Assembly (NCBI GenBank): GCA_005217565.1
Contig: SJCO01000004.1
Span: 434,001-498,000 of the forward strand
Direction of reading: 5' to 3'
Source: Puteibacter caeruleilacunae
Lineage (GTDB): Bacteria; Bacteroidota; Bacteroidia; Bacteroidales; Prolixibacteraceae
Length of the DNA: 64,000 nt
The position numbers and the translations under genes are program-made. The notes under the pieces are model-generated. The model made no database searches, had not been told where the DNA came from, and worked only from the letters and a program-made list of their open reading frames with translations. Positions 43,044 through 53,383 of the stretch are shown here, one piece after another (the stretch's first letter is position 1; every line of letters begins with the position of its first letter).

Positions 43044-46000
43044 TTATTGTTTTGATTTCAATTCAAGCATTATGTCGTCCAATATCAATTCTGATTTTCC
43101 TTCCTTATAAATTGATAAGTAATAATCGTACTCCTTACCTGTAGTAAAAGTTGCTTTAAATTCTCCTCCCTTTCCCAACAATTCTTCAATTAAAACGGTA
43201 TTATCACCTCCTTTTCTGCTTTTAATCATCAAGCGATAAGATTCAGGTATATTTGTCAAATATGAAAAGGAAAGGGTATAACTTGTATTTGGCAGAAATC
43301 TTAGATTACAGGGTAAAGTTTGAGCAATAAGGCCATTACCATTTCCTTCAGATACTTTCAACGAGAATTCCCCATTAATAACATCTTTGGTATACCCTTT
43401 ATGTTTCTCTGATAAATGTATTTTTGTCCCTCCATGTGCGGGAATAAACGGAAATACTCCTTCATCCACATTCTCAAAATCCTCAAAGAACTTATTGCTT
43501 TCAACAATCTTACCATCAAATGGGATTATACGAACATCATCGAAATGAACAAAGCTATTGGCACTTCCTCTACCCGTTTTCAAACGAATTACAGCACTAT
43601 GGCAATCGACAGGAATATTAAATGTAACTCTCATTTTTTGCCAATTTCCCCATTTTTGTGATGGAACAGTACAAGACACTCCCTCCTCTAGCATGTAATT
43701 GACTCTTTTTCCTCCATTTTCAGGTGTTACGCTCAATACAGCTTTTTTGTCGCCCGAAACCTCTGCCCAGACTGATGCCATGTAAGTTCTTCCGCCTTCC
43801 AATCCATTTATTTGCTGCTCAACAACTGCCTCATCAGTACCTTCAATACATAAATAAGCATTTCCATTATCTGAAGTTCTAATTTTGACATGTGATTCTG
43901 AGTTCTTTAAGGAAACAGGGGTCCAAACATTGAAACTTTTACTATCAAATCCCATGTCTTTCACCAAGCTACCTTCCCCCCATTCTACATCCATATTTTC
44001 ATCTGTCTTCCTTCGATATAGCACGTAAGGTGTTTTATTCTTTAGATCAAGAGTTATTTTTCCATTTAAAACTCTGATCGACCTGTCAAACTTTCGGCCC
44101 AAGTCAGTTAACTCATATAGAAAGACCTCCTTCCTATTTTGCCAACTATCAGGAAGCTCCCAAGTTTGGTTCTCCCCCAAATGATAGTAACAATAGATTT
44201 TTGTCTCTGTTTTTGGATTCCATGGGATAAAAACATCACTCCCTACAGCTACTGCTTTTCCATTCTTCCGGATTACAGTCTTGTCGTTCTCTAGCTGAGA
44301 TATAACATGATCAGAAAACAAAGCCTTACTATCCGTCCACTTCATCAACGGAAAATTCATCAGATAACGATAGGGTAATTGTTGTGTCATAAAATTATCG
44401 AGCAAATGCCTGGTATCGGTGATCATATCATATTTCCTACTATCATACCCTCCTAACAAAAGAGGATTAAACTGATAAGCGTCTTTATTTTGATGATGGA
44501 TAAATCTCGATATTTTACTCTTTCCCCCAGGAGAATAGTGTACCCAACTTGAATAACGATCAAAGATCATTGCCTCTTCAGTGTAAATAGCCCAACCTTT
44601 ATTTTCTAGAAGTTTTGCTGTATAATCTGCAATCCAACGCTCTTCTCTATAGGTATCCACATAAACAAAATTCAAGCCAGGAAGTTGCTCATGAAGCTCA
44701 TTAATACGCTTCTGAAAAGTTCCGTTTAGTATATCCGTTTTACGAATAATAAAAAACGACTGATCCCACCAGCACCAGGCTGGGATATCCGATACAATAG
44801 TTTCATTAAAACTCTTAGCTTCGGGATATGATTCTGAATGATTAATGTGTAGACACAACTCTGTATTATATTTTTTTGCTTTATTCAATAATACCTTGAG
44901 ATCATGATAGCCACCTGCCCGTTCATTATAATTTCCACCATAATCAGGATGAGCACTATCATGCCCTTCAGACTGATATCCTTTAATTAGAAATATCTGT
45001 CCAAAGTTATCCGTAAGCAGGTTTATTTTCTTTAGATAATCCAACCAACGCAAAAAGGTAAATTGAGTCATACTTCCTTCAATCTTTCCAATATGAGAGA
45101 AACTACTTCGTAATTTTTCCGCGCCCAATAATTCCGGCATATTTTCTCTCAATGCGATAGCACCATCCTGCCAATCAATTTCCGTATCATTGTTCCGATC
45201 ATTAGTCACAAGAACTTTAGCCCAAGGTAATTCTGTAATATTTCCATCAAAACCTCGATATATCCAATCCTGATTCCATATACCCGTATAATTTATTCCA
45301 TCATGATTCGTTGTTTGATACCTAAATTGTCGAAAATTCTGCGTTACATTATTATCAACTGTTGCGGCCAATTTATTGGTATTCAAGAACACATAGCCAG
45401 CAGAAAAATTAGTAGGATCAGTTTGTCTGTTTTTTAATGATATAAAAAACTCCTCTTCTGTAATCCCGGTATTCCGAATATTGTTATTCGAATATTCTTC
45501 GGAGTATTTAGTTACACTTAATGATGCTTTATCCTGTTCCTGACTAACCGATACCAAACTATTTTGTGGAAAACCTAAAGTATGAACTTTTAAGTCTCCA
45601 TTCTCTTCGATATTCGATGTTCTTAGATTAAGAACGTTTTTCTCAACAAATACATTCAGAGTAATAGTTATTCCAACCTCTTTAACCCTTAATATATAAT
45701 CAACGCTCCTTTTATTTTTATTCTCAATCTGAACTGTGGGCTTATAATCTTTTCCGTTTATACTAATATAATTGAAAGCAGTTGGTTGTCCGTAAAGTTG
45801 TGCTTGATTCTCTAACCAATGATAAGAGACTATTCTTGGGAAAGTCTCATCAAGATTTACTTCCATCATATTAGAGGCAATGGTGAATGTATGATTGGAA
45901 GCATTCTCGGCGACCAAAGGAGTGCATTGTTCATACTTAATATTTTCAATTACTGCTCCTCCTCCATTCCAAGCTCTGAAACCTACTTTTCCTGCATCAT

Positions 46001-46463
46001 GAGTAACATTACATGGGAAAATTCCATGCATCACTTCTTCTCCTTCAATCCATAGGGTAAGTGTATTTTCTAAATATTTTATTCTAACATTCCGTTTAAG
46101 ATTCTTAAATGGTTTATTAATGTCTTTTGAAAAAACAACAGTCGTATCAGGTGTTGTTACAAACCAAACAGCACGACCAAAGAGATCGTCGCTCATATCA
46201 CATCCCAAATATATCCAGGAGTCTGGTGAAGAATATCGCAATAGTGCTCCAACATGACCATGTGAATTTAATGGAGTCATATCGAATTCTAAGATTGCAT
46301 TTTTTAAAGAGTTCGATTTATCCAGTATTTTAAATACTTCAGAAGTATCAGACACTATTTTTAATGGATGCTCGTGTGAGATAAGCTGCACACTCTGTTT
46401 TGCCGAACAATTCCAAACAGAAAACAGAACAAATAAGATTACGCTATATATTTTCATTATCAT
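43044..46463 (-). CDS. GH101-like endo-alpha-N-acetylgalactosaminidase candidate
   Basis: 1,139 residues with a signal peptide. An N-terminal concanavalin/LamG-like sandwich (about 25-180), a mutarotase-like sandwich (about 190-400), and a TIM-barrel core. Core motifs are LCLHINHSESYPEAKSF, LNFVYVDTYREERW (Asp603, candidate nucleophile), and WAIYTEEAMIFDRYSSWVHY (Glu629 or Glu630, candidate acid/base), as in GH101 O-glycanases. Two galactose-binding-like domains end it (about 830-1135). GH101 releases Gal-beta-1,3-GalNAc from Ser/Thr of mucin-type glycoproteins. The spacing between the two catalytic residues (26-27) is shorter than I recall for GH101 (about 32), so the assignment is likely but not certain. 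An alternative start is ATG 46457. Confidence 0.78.
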   Translation of the reverse strand: MIMKIYSVILFVLFSVWNCSAKQSVQLISHEHPLKIVSDTSEVFKILDKSNSLKNAILEFDMTPLNSHGHVGALLRYSSPDSWIYLGCDMSDDLFGRAVWFVTTPDTTVVFSKDINKPFKNLKRNVRIKYLENTLTLWIEGEEVMHGIFPCNVTHDAGKVGFRAWNGGGAVIENIKYEQCTPLVAENASNHTFTIASNMMEVNLDETFPRIVSYHWLENQAQLYGQPTAFNYISINGKDYKPTVQIENKNKRSVDYILRVKEVGITITLNVFVEKNVLNLRTSNIEENGDLKVHTLGFPQNSLVSVSQEQDKASLSVTKYSEEYSNNNIRNTGITEEEFFISLKNRQTDPTNFSAGYVFLNTNKLAATVDNNVTQNFRQFRYQTTNHDGINYTGIWNQDWIYRGFDGNITELPWAKVLVTNDRNNDTEIDWQDGAIALRENMPELLGAEKLRSSFSHIGKIEGSMTQFTFLRWLDYLKKINLLTDNFGQIFLIKGYQSEGHDSAHPDYGGNYNERAGGYHDLKVLLNKAKKYNTELCLHINHSESYPEAKSFNETIVSDIPAWCWWDQSFFIIRKTDILNGTFQKRINELHEQLPGLNFVYVDTYREERWIADYTAKLLENKGWAIYTEEAMIFDRYSSWVHYSPGGKSKISRFIHHQNKDAYQFNPLLLGGYDSRKYDMITDTRHLLDNFMTQQLPYRYLMNFPLMKWTDSKALFSDHVISQLENDKTVIRKNGKAVAVGSDVFIPWNPKTETKIYCYYHLGENQTWELPDSWQNRKEVFLYELTDLGRKFDRSIRVLNGKITLDLKNKTPYVLYRRKTDENMDVEWGEGSLVKDMGFDSKSFNVWTPVSLKNSESHVKIRTSDNGNAYLCIEGTDEAVVEQQINGLEGGRTYMASVWAEVSGDKKAVLSVTPENGGKRVNYMLEEGVSCTVPSQKWGNWQKMRVTFNIPVDCHSAVIRLKTGRGSANSFVHFDDVRIIPFDGKIVESNKFFEDFENVDEGVFPFIPAHGGTKIHLSEKHKGYTKDVINGEFSLKVSEGNGNGLIAQTLPCNLRFLPNTSYTLSFSYLTNIPESYRLMIKSRKGGDNTVLIEELLGKGGEFKATFTTGKEYDYYLSIYKEGKSELILDDIMLELKSKQ

Positions 46464-46465
46464 AT

Positions 46466-47953
46466 TTATTGATCAATTCCTAATAGATCTACAAGCATAT
46501 AATCACCCGATATTTTTGCAACCTTCAAGATGTGCGCTCCTGGTTTCAAATTGTGATTTTCATAAATTATCGTCTGAACTTGCCTCCTATATTTGTCATG
46601 CGTTGAAAAGACACCTACCGACTTGTTATCCAAGAATATTTCAACATCACCTTGATCCGGAGCTTTTGACGTTGCAAAAACGATACTTTTTCCTGTAAAT
46701 ACATAACTAAAAGAATCCCCATCCTCTGTAGTATAGTGCACATCTTGATTATAGGCTCCGGTTTTCCTGTTTTGGGAATAGTTCCAATTTCCTTTATACC
46801 TAAAATCAGGATCGTTATCATTAACAAGTCTCAAGTCTGAATAGGTTGTATCATTTGAGGTCCCAATTTTATTACCAATAGTCTGCACTTGCTTTATTTT
46901 AGCCAATGCCCAACTTCCATCTGGATTAATAGCAACATCCCATGTCGACACCCCACCTTTTTCTCTAACCTTAACAGTATGGCTCGCAACTACATCATCC
47001 TCAAATCTTAGATTTCTGTCGATTTCACCCCAACCAGCAAAAACAGGATCCATTTTCGAAAGAAAAGTCCAACCGACATGTTGTACATATTTTTCGCCTT
47101 TTCCTTTTATCGCTCTGCCTAAAGGTAACGGTGGAAGTTCATTCGCTTCTCCTGGCGAATATTGACTTAATTTATCAGGACTGCCATCTCGACCAACCCC
47201 CGCATTTAAAGCCATTATTGTATTTGGATTTCCACTTCGAATTGAATTCAATATTTTGGTTGCAATCGGATAGTCTGTTTTTTGTTCTTCACTGCTAATT
47301 GGCCAATAGCCATCAAACCACCAGCCAGCTACATCTGATCCCCACCTGCAAGCCAATTCTCTCAGAAAATCATTGAGATACCAATCTGGGTATTGAGGAG
47401 GACCAACTTGCTTTCCTGTCCAGCGATCACCAACATGAGCCGGGATATAAGCAATCGTTTTTATCCCTTTCTTTTTTAACGCACGGGCTAAATCACCCAA
47501 TAAATCTCTGTCAGGCGTATAGTCTGCTTGATCAGTTCCAAGTTGCTTTTTACCACCAGGTACCATCTCTTCTCCAGGGAATTCAGGTGAATGTTCATCC
47601 CAAACTTTGCTGTAAGTACATATGTAGCCTCGATTCTGTGTAAGTGTAAAAATTACATAACCAGCGCCCAGTTTATCAACCAATTGAGCGTAAGCATCCA
47701 CATCAAAGTTAGTGATGTAATAGTTCCATTGATCAAAATCTGTAATTTGGTAATAGGCATTATCAAGTAATCCTCCAGCAAGATAATGATGACTGATTCC
47801 CCATTTGGCTTCGTCATACATCCATTTTACTTCCTGTGGTAATTCATCGCCAGAGGTTTGAGCCAATACATCTCCATTTCCCCAAACCAGTATTAGAGTA
47901 AGAATTATTTTTGAGAAGATAAATGTTTTAATTGTATACTTTTTATATTCCAT
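46466..47953 (-). CDS. GH29-like glycoside hydrolase (alpha-L-fucosidase fold)
   Basis: 495 residues with a signal peptide (cleaved near VLAQT). The (beta/alpha)8 core shows GH29 landmarks in diverged form: WMYDEAKWGISHHYLAGG at strand 1, AGYVIFTLTQNRGYICTYS where classical enzymes have the HH motif, and GSDVAGWWFDGYW carrying the probable nucleophile Asp. A C-terminal sandwich (about 370-495; FRYKGNWNYSQNRKTG, GDVEIFLDNKSVGVFSTHD) resembles a carbohydrate-binding module. The HH pair is lost, so activity may differ from alpha-fucosidase. It is 2 bp upstream of the GH101-like gene. Confidence 0.72.
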   Translation of the reverse strand: MEYKKYTIKTFIFSKIILTLILVWGNGDVLAQTSGDELPQEVKWMYDEAKWGISHHYLAGGLLDNAYYQITDFDQWNYYITNFDVDAYAQLVDKLGAGYVIFTLTQNRGYICTYSKVWDEHSPEFPGEEMVPGGKKQLGTDQADYTPDRDLLGDLARALKKKGIKTIAYIPAHVGDRWTGKQVGPPQYPDWYLNDFLRELACRWGSDVAGWWFDGYWPISSEEQKTDYPIATKILNSIRSGNPNTIMALNAGVGRDGSPDKLSQYSPGEANELPPLPLGRAIKGKGEKYVQHVGWTFLSKMDPVFAGWGEIDRNLRFEDDVVASHTVKVREKGGVSTWDVAINPDGSWALAKIKQVQTIGNKIGTSNDTTYSDLRLVNDNDPDFRYKGNWNYSQNRKTGAYNQDVHYTTEDGDSFSYVFTGKSIVFATSKAPDQGDVEIFLDNKSVGVFSTHDKYRRQVQTIIYENHNLKPGAHILKVAKISGDYMLVDLLGIDQ

Positions 47954-48075
47954 GTTTAATTTATTTTTTACCCGCCACTACATCTTACAATAAAAATATC
48001 CTTATAGAAATGCTAATGATGCTTTATATTTTAATAGAGAGCACATATATTATTGAATAAGATTAACAAGGAAAA

Positions 48076-48105
48076 GAAGGTATCCCTAATAACAGGAATA
48101 CCTTC
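48076..48105 (-). terminator. Intrinsic terminator after SusD
   Basis: GAAGGTATCCC (48076-48086) pairs with GGAATACCTTC (48095-48105), one wobble. Read leftward, TTTTCCTT follows. It lies between susD and the GH29-like gene, so hydrolase expression needs read-through or its own promoter. Confidence 0.8.
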
Positions 48106-48135
48106 AATCCAAATAAATTTATAATCAACAAGTTA

Positions 48136-49863
48136 TTATTTCAGTGGATCAAATGTTCCATTTTCCCATCCTATCGTTTGTTCAAGATTACTATCTTGCT
48201 GGATGTATCCATCAGGAATACCATAAAAATAGTAAGTATCCTTTAGTTTAAATCGATAGTCAGGATCAGTCTCTAAATCAAAAACTCGAGCTGTAAACTT
48301 GTCGTAGAATTCATCAATATTATCCTTACCTGTTGGTGCTGTTTCACCTGCATTCAGAACAAATTTCAGCCCTTGACGTACTCCTTGATCATTTAAAATA
48401 TCAAAGCGTCTCCAACGTCTCAAATCCTCAAATCGTTTACCTTCAAATGCAAATTCAACAAATCGCTCATCAATATAGGCTTCGCGAATATCATCTTTCG
48501 CACTTGCAGTTATTCCATAATTTCCTGAACCCACTTCAATTCCTGCGCGTTTACGAATCTTCTTCAACACATCAAGAGCCTCTGATGTTTTACCAACCTC
48601 ATTTGCAGCTTCACCATAATTCATCAATACTTCAGCAAAACGTATTTCAATCCAATCAACGTCTGCTTGATTTGTTGTTGCCTGCGTAAGATCAAAATCC
48701 AACGCCTTCAATCGATACATTCCAGTATGGTTACTATCAGTTAATCCATAATACTTCGCTTCACTTTCCGATCCATCCTGAAACTCAAAGGTCCATAAAT
48801 AAAACTCTTTAGCAACAAGATCAGCAATACGATACTCTTGTGTTCCATTATATGCAACGGTAGAATAAAATCGGTCATCTCTATTTTTATATGCATCCAG
48901 ATACCCATTTGATGGGTCAAACTTACTTCCATCTTTCATCGGGAATGCACTGAACAGCTTAAGGGTTGGTTGATCATGACCAGCACATGCATTGGTCGCC
49001 CATAATGGTCTTATGCAATTTTGATTGTAAAGATGTCCTGGATCATAAAACTGATTAACCATTATCACCTCCTTATTTTGCTCATTATACCAAAGATCTG
49101 CAAAATATCCTTCATATAAGCCCTTTCCTTTGCTTTCTAGATAATCCTTTGCAGCTTTGTTTGCATCGTATGCTTTCTGCCAAAGTGCCTGATCTCTTGA
49201 AGGATTAAATTGTGGACTTGCCGCGAAAAGTAACACACGACCTTTAAATGCCATAGCAATACCTTTATCTATTCGGCCATAATCAGCCCCGGTAGCTTGT
49301 TCCGGCAAATTAGCAATTGCATCATCAAGATCTTTTACGATCTGCTCAAAACACTTCTTCGCACTACTTCTAGGTACAGACAAATCTTCTTCATCAATAC
49401 TTTGAGCTCTCAACACTAATGGAACACCTCCATATAATTTTGTCATTCCAAAATATGCCCATGCTCTAAAAAACTTTGCTTCAGCCTTTAACTTATTCCT
49501 AATATCATCAGTTAGAGACCCAGTATCAATTTTATCCAAAAGAATGTTTATTTTTCGGATATTACTATATGGCCAGTAATTAACTGAATTTGTTGTTGCA
49601 GTTCCATTCAATATAGAATTCATTGAATTTCCACTTGGATCTGCTCCTTCATCTGAACTCCCTCCAGAATATGGCATGCCAGGCATAAAACGACTATACA
49701 AGTTGTTTACATAAGCCGTTGCTAAAGCTTCATCATTCCATACATCACTTGGATTAATTGCAGTCAGATTTTCTTTCTCAAAAACATCATCACATGAGTT
49801 AAACATAAAAGTCATGAGAATAATGAATGCCAGTATATAATTATTTCTACTCATTGCTTTCAT
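48136..49863 (-). CDS. SusD/RagB-family outer-membrane glycan-binding lipoprotein
   Basis: 575 residues. Lipobox MFNSC, then DDVFEKENLTAINPSDVWND. TPR-like helices (LKAEAKFFRAWAYFGMTKLY, GGVPLVLRAQSIDEEDLSVP) and C-terminal SusD blocks (DDIREAYIDERFVEFAFEGK, RFEDLRRWRRFD). It ends YGIPDGYIQQDSNLEQ and TIGWENGTFDPLK. It is 2 bp downstream of the STN-SusC, its partner. Its C-terminus has a decayed duplicate at 40751. Start may be the ATG at 49854 instead. Confidence 0.95.
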   Translation of the reverse strand: MKAMSRNNYILAFIILMTFMFNSCDDVFEKENLTAINPSDVWNDEALATAYVNNLYSRFMPGMPYSGGSSDEGADPSGNSMNSILNGTATTNSVNYWPYSNIRKINILLDKIDTGSLTDDIRNKLKAEAKFFRAWAYFGMTKLYGGVPLVLRAQSIDEEDLSVPRSSAKKCFEQIVKDLDDAIANLPEQATGADYGRIDKGIAMAFKGRVLLFAASPQFNPSRDQALWQKAYDANKAAKDYLESKGKGLYEGYFADLWYNEQNKEVIMVNQFYDPGHLYNQNCIRPLWATNACAGHDQPTLKLFSAFPMKDGSKFDPSNGYLDAYKNRDDRFYSTVAYNGTQEYRIADLVAKEFYLWTFEFQDGSESEAKYYGLTDSNHTGMYRLKALDFDLTQATTNQADVDWIEIRFAEVLMNYGEAANEVGKTSEALDVLKKIRKRAGIEVGSGNYGITASAKDDIREAYIDERFVEFAFEGKRFEDLRRWRRFDILNDQGVRQGLKFVLNAGETAPTGKDNIDEFYDKFTARVFDLETDPDYRFKLKDTYYFYGIPDGYIQQDSNLEQTIGWENGTFDPLK

Positions 49864-49865
49864 TT

Positions 49866-52800
49866 TTAGAATTGAACATTGATTCCAGCTGTATAATTTT
49901 TCATATTAGGATAGTTACTTGCACGAGGCAACTCCACATCAATGCCCTTATACTTACTAAATTGCATTAAATTTGTTCCCGACACGAAAAACTCGATTTT
50001 CCCAATATTTAATTTGCTCATTATGCTTTTTGGCAAAGCATAACCAATTTTCACATTTCTAAGGCGTAAAAAGCCAGCATTAACTAAATAATGTGTCGAC
50101 ATCCTATAGTTCTGACCTCTACGCCAGTCTGAAGAAGGTAAGCTTCCATTAGGATTATCTTTCGACCAGGCATCTTCCCAGTATTTATATATTCTTGTCC
50201 AAGCATAAGGATGTTGAAAAGCTGCATTCCCCAAAAATTTCTTATGTCCAAATGCACCATCAAATAAAACATCTACATTAATTCCTTTATAATCACCTTT
50301 AAGATGAATACCATAAGTATATGGTGGAACCTGATACTTTACAATCACATCTTGATCCCAATGACTAATTAATCCGTCAGGAGTCCCATCTGGACCTGAT
50401 CGATCAACATATTTAATGTCACCTAATCTTGGAGTATTACCAAATATGGTAAAATCTTTAGGCAATGCATCAATTTCAGACTGCTCTCGATAGATACCAT
50501 CTGCAATTAAACCTACACCATGACTTAAAGATCGGCCTTTCCTTATTGCGTAATCAGCAGCATTCTCTGACTGTGGAATTTTCACGTATTCATTCACTGC
50601 ATATCCGAAAGTACCACCAACGGAATAATTAAAATCACCCCATCTGTTCTGGTAAGTCAATTCAACCTCATAACCATGAGATTTAACTTCACCTATATTC
50701 TCATCTGGTAAATTACCTCCTACTGTAGAAGGTAAGGTTGCAACATCTCGCACCAAAATATCTTCTGTTTTCTTTGACCAAATATCTATAGCTCCGGTCA
50801 AGTTTCTACCAACAGTAAAATCTACACCAAAATTCATCGATTTAGCTGTTTCCCAGGTTACATTCGGATTAACAATTCCTCCATATGTAATCCCTTTTAC
50901 TGCTGTTGGTGTTTCCCCAAAATGATAACCTCCGCTACCTTGATATTTCTCTTGATATCTAAAAGCAGATGTGTTATCACTACCAACCTCTCCGTACGAA
51001 GCTCTAAGCTTTAAGTAATTGATTTGGTCAACATCAAAAAAACCTTCTTTTGAGATTACCCAACCTGCAGAAACTGATGGAAAATACCCGTATCTACCAT
51101 CCTTTGGAAACAAAATAGAACCATCAACCCTTAATGATCCAGACAACAAATATTTATCTTGATAATCATAGTTAATACGACCAACGTACGAATTTCTTCC
51201 TGTCTCACTCTCCGATCCTCCTGCTCTTGAATCTTCTGCTGCTGAACTTGCAAACGACCATTGATCACGATCTAATAAATCAAAATCATATCTTTGTCCG
51301 TAAAAGTATTCTGAAGCTCCTTCGCTCTGTTCATATACAAATACAGCATCGATATTATGATCTCCAAATGAACGAGTATAACCCACCTGTCCACTAAGCT
51401 GATACGTACGATCCATAGTGTGCTGCTTACTTAAATACTCACGTGATGGAGATGGACTTTCACTTGTAGTACCATCCAAGTAGGCTTCACTATAATTATT
51501 GCCACCAATCACGCCAGCAACATTATAAACAGTATGCTTCTTGAAATAACGTTGTGCTACAAACGATTTATTTTGATAACTATAAGTACCTTTTATTGAT
51601 AGTCCTTTTATTTGTGGTATTTTATAATCAATCGATAAAACCGCATTATGAGCCTGTGTTCTACCTTGCCAATATCCAGAATCGTAAATCAAACCTCCTA
51701 CATTACCTAACCATCCTGCGTTAATGTATTTACCATCCATTACGACTGGTAAGAAGTACTCCCATGTCTGCATTTTATGCCATAGATCTTTCAAATCATC
51801 ACTATCTCCATATTGAAAATTAAACTTCTTTCTCTTGTCGTTTACATTTGAAATATTAGCAGAAACAGTAAGATTATCGTTGATATCAATTTCGACACTA
51901 GCTCGAGCATTATACTTATTATAGGTAACAGGTTTTAAAAATCCATCTTCTTTAAAGAAAGAGCCTCCAGCAAAATATCGAACTCTATCGCTACCTCCCG
52001 AAACATTAACTGCATGTCGTTGATTAGACGGATCAACATAAAACTCGTTCAAATAATCATAGCCATATCCGTCATTAACTGTTTTCAAGTGTTCAATGGC
52101 CGCATCATCAAGAGCTCCATAACCATCCCAATTGTACTCCCTTGCTTTTAAGGCAATATCAACACCCTTCATCATCTCAGGTATTTTTGTAGGTCGTTGT
52201 GTTGTGAACGTTGAATTAAAGCTAACAACAGGCTTACCTTTCTTCCCTTTTTTGGTAGTTACCAATAAAACTCCATTAGCTGCTCTATTTCCATAAATTG
52301 CAGCAGCAGCAGCATCCTTCAAAATACTAACACTTTCTATTTCATTGGCATCTAATAAATCAAATGAACTCTTATCTCTCACTACTCCATCAATAACATA
52401 CGCTGGTGCAGTAGATCCTTGATAAGTACCTACTGCTCGAATAACAATATTCGAAGAAATACCTGGGGTACCTGTACTACGACTTACTGTAACACCTGCT
52501 AAACGACCTGCAAGTAATTCTGCGGGACTAGACGCTGGAATTTCCTGCATATCTTCAGTTGTTACAGAAGCAATAGAGTTAGTCAACTTAGTTCTGGATT
52601 TAGTTCCATATCCAATTGCCACAACTTCTTGTAAACCGATGGCATCAACCTCCATAGTTACATTTATTTCAGACTTTCCACTAACTTCGATTTCCTGCTC
52701 CTTCATTCCTACAAATGAGAACACTAAAATGTCAGCATCTGCAGGCAAGCTAATAGAATACTTTCCATCTAAATCAGTTGTTATGCCAATCGTCGTTCCT

Positions 52801-53264
52801 TTAACTACAACAGAAACACCTGGCATTGACTCTCCAGCCTCATCCTTAACTACTCCGGAAATTGTTTTCTTTTGACTTGAAGCGGCAACAGAAGTTGCAC
52901 CAGCTTTAGTTAAGATAACTTGATTGTCGTAGAAGACATACTTCACAGAAGTTCCTTTAAACAATTCTTTCAGTACATTCTCTACGTTCTTGTCTTTTAC
53001 AGAAATTGATACAGTCCGATTTAAATCCACAGAATTTGCACTATAGATAAAGTTGAAATCAGTCTGCTTCTCTAATTCCTGTAAAACATCTTCCAATGAT
53101 GATTCGCGCATGTTAAGCGACACACTCTGCTGTTGAGAAAAGGAATCGAGCGCGAATGTCTGAAAAATCGATAGTATGAATAAAACTAAACTTATTCGCA
53201 TAATTCTTAATAGTTTTTGTGTGGAAGAATGCATAAGAGTCTTCCATCTCATAATTTTTTTCAT
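49866..53264 (-). CDS. SusC/RagA-family TonB-dependent transporter with STN domain
   Basis: 1,132 residues. The long leader has MRISLVLFILSIFQTFALDS. STN domain (MRESSLEDVLQELEKQTDFN), carboxypeptidase-regulatory-like sandwich (GVVKDEAGESMPGVSVVVKG), TonB-box region (GLQEVVAIGYGTKSRTKL), plug (APAYVIDGVVRDKSSFDLLD, DAAAAAIYGNRAANGVLLVT), barrel ending YTAGINVQF. It imports the glycan handled by PUL B and, through STN, should signal to the FecR upstream. A hairpin separates it from fecR. Confidence 0.95.
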   Translation of the reverse strand: MKKIMRWKTLMHSSTQKLLRIMRISLVLFILSIFQTFALDSFSQQQSVSLNMRESSLEDVLQELEKQTDFNFIYSANSVDLNRTVSISVKDKNVENVLKELFKGTSVKYVFYDNQVILTKAGATSVAASSQKKTISGVVKDEAGESMPGVSVVVKGTTIGITTDLDGKYSISLPADADILVFSFVGMKEQEIEVSGKSEINVTMEVDAIGLQEVVAIGYGTKSRTKLTNSIASVTTEDMQEIPASSPAELLAGRLAGVTVSRSTGTPGISSNIVIRAVGTYQGSTAPAYVIDGVVRDKSSFDLLDANEIESVSILKDAAAAAIYGNRAANGVLLVTTKKGKKGKPVVSFNSTFTTQRPTKIPEMMKGVDIALKAREYNWDGYGALDDAAIEHLKTVNDGYGYDYLNEFYVDPSNQRHAVNVSGGSDRVRYFAGGSFFKEDGFLKPVTYNKYNARASVEIDINDNLTVSANISNVNDKRKKFNFQYGDSDDLKDLWHKMQTWEYFLPVVMDGKYINAGWLGNVGGLIYDSGYWQGRTQAHNAVLSIDYKIPQIKGLSIKGTYSYQNKSFVAQRYFKKHTVYNVAGVIGGNNYSEAYLDGTTSESPSPSREYLSKQHTMDRTYQLSGQVGYTRSFGDHNIDAVFVYEQSEGASEYFYGQRYDFDLLDRDQWSFASSAAEDSRAGGSESETGRNSYVGRINYDYQDKYLLSGSLRVDGSILFPKDGRYGYFPSVSAGWVISKEGFFDVDQINYLKLRASYGEVGSDNTSAFRYQEKYQGSGGYHFGETPTAVKGITYGGIVNPNVTWETAKSMNFGVDFTVGRNLTGAIDIWSKKTEDILVRDVATLPSTVGGNLPDENIGEVKSHGYEVELTYQNRWGDFNYSVGGTFGYAVNEYVKIPQSENAADYAIRKGRSLSHGVGLIADGIYREQSEIDALPKDFTIFGNTPRLGDIKYVDRSGPDGTPDGLISHWDQDVIVKYQVPPYTYGIHLKGDYKGINVDVLFDGAFGHKKFLGNAAFQHPYAWTRIYKYWEDAWSKDNPNGSLPSSDWRRGQNYRMSTHYLVNAGFLRLRNVKIGYALPKSIMSKLNIGKIEFFVSGTNLMQFSKYKGIDVELPRASNYPNMKNYTAGINVQF

Positions 53265-53321
53265 AAATTTGAAATGTTTGTAGGGTTAAATAAATTTTGC
53301 ACATCTAACTCTGCTTAACTC

Positions 53322-53349
53322 GTGGGAGGGTGTTGGCGCACGTTCCCAC
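53322..53349 (-). other. Hairpin between fecR and susC (PUL B)
   Basis: GTGGGA (53322-53327) with TCCCAC (53344-53349), loop about 16, in the 119-bp space between fecR and susC. No U-tract follows on the minus strand. It sits in the position equivalent to the hairpin at 15247. Confidence 0.5.
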
Positions 53350-53383
53350 TTTTAGCTCTCTCTCATTAAATTCTACATAGGCT

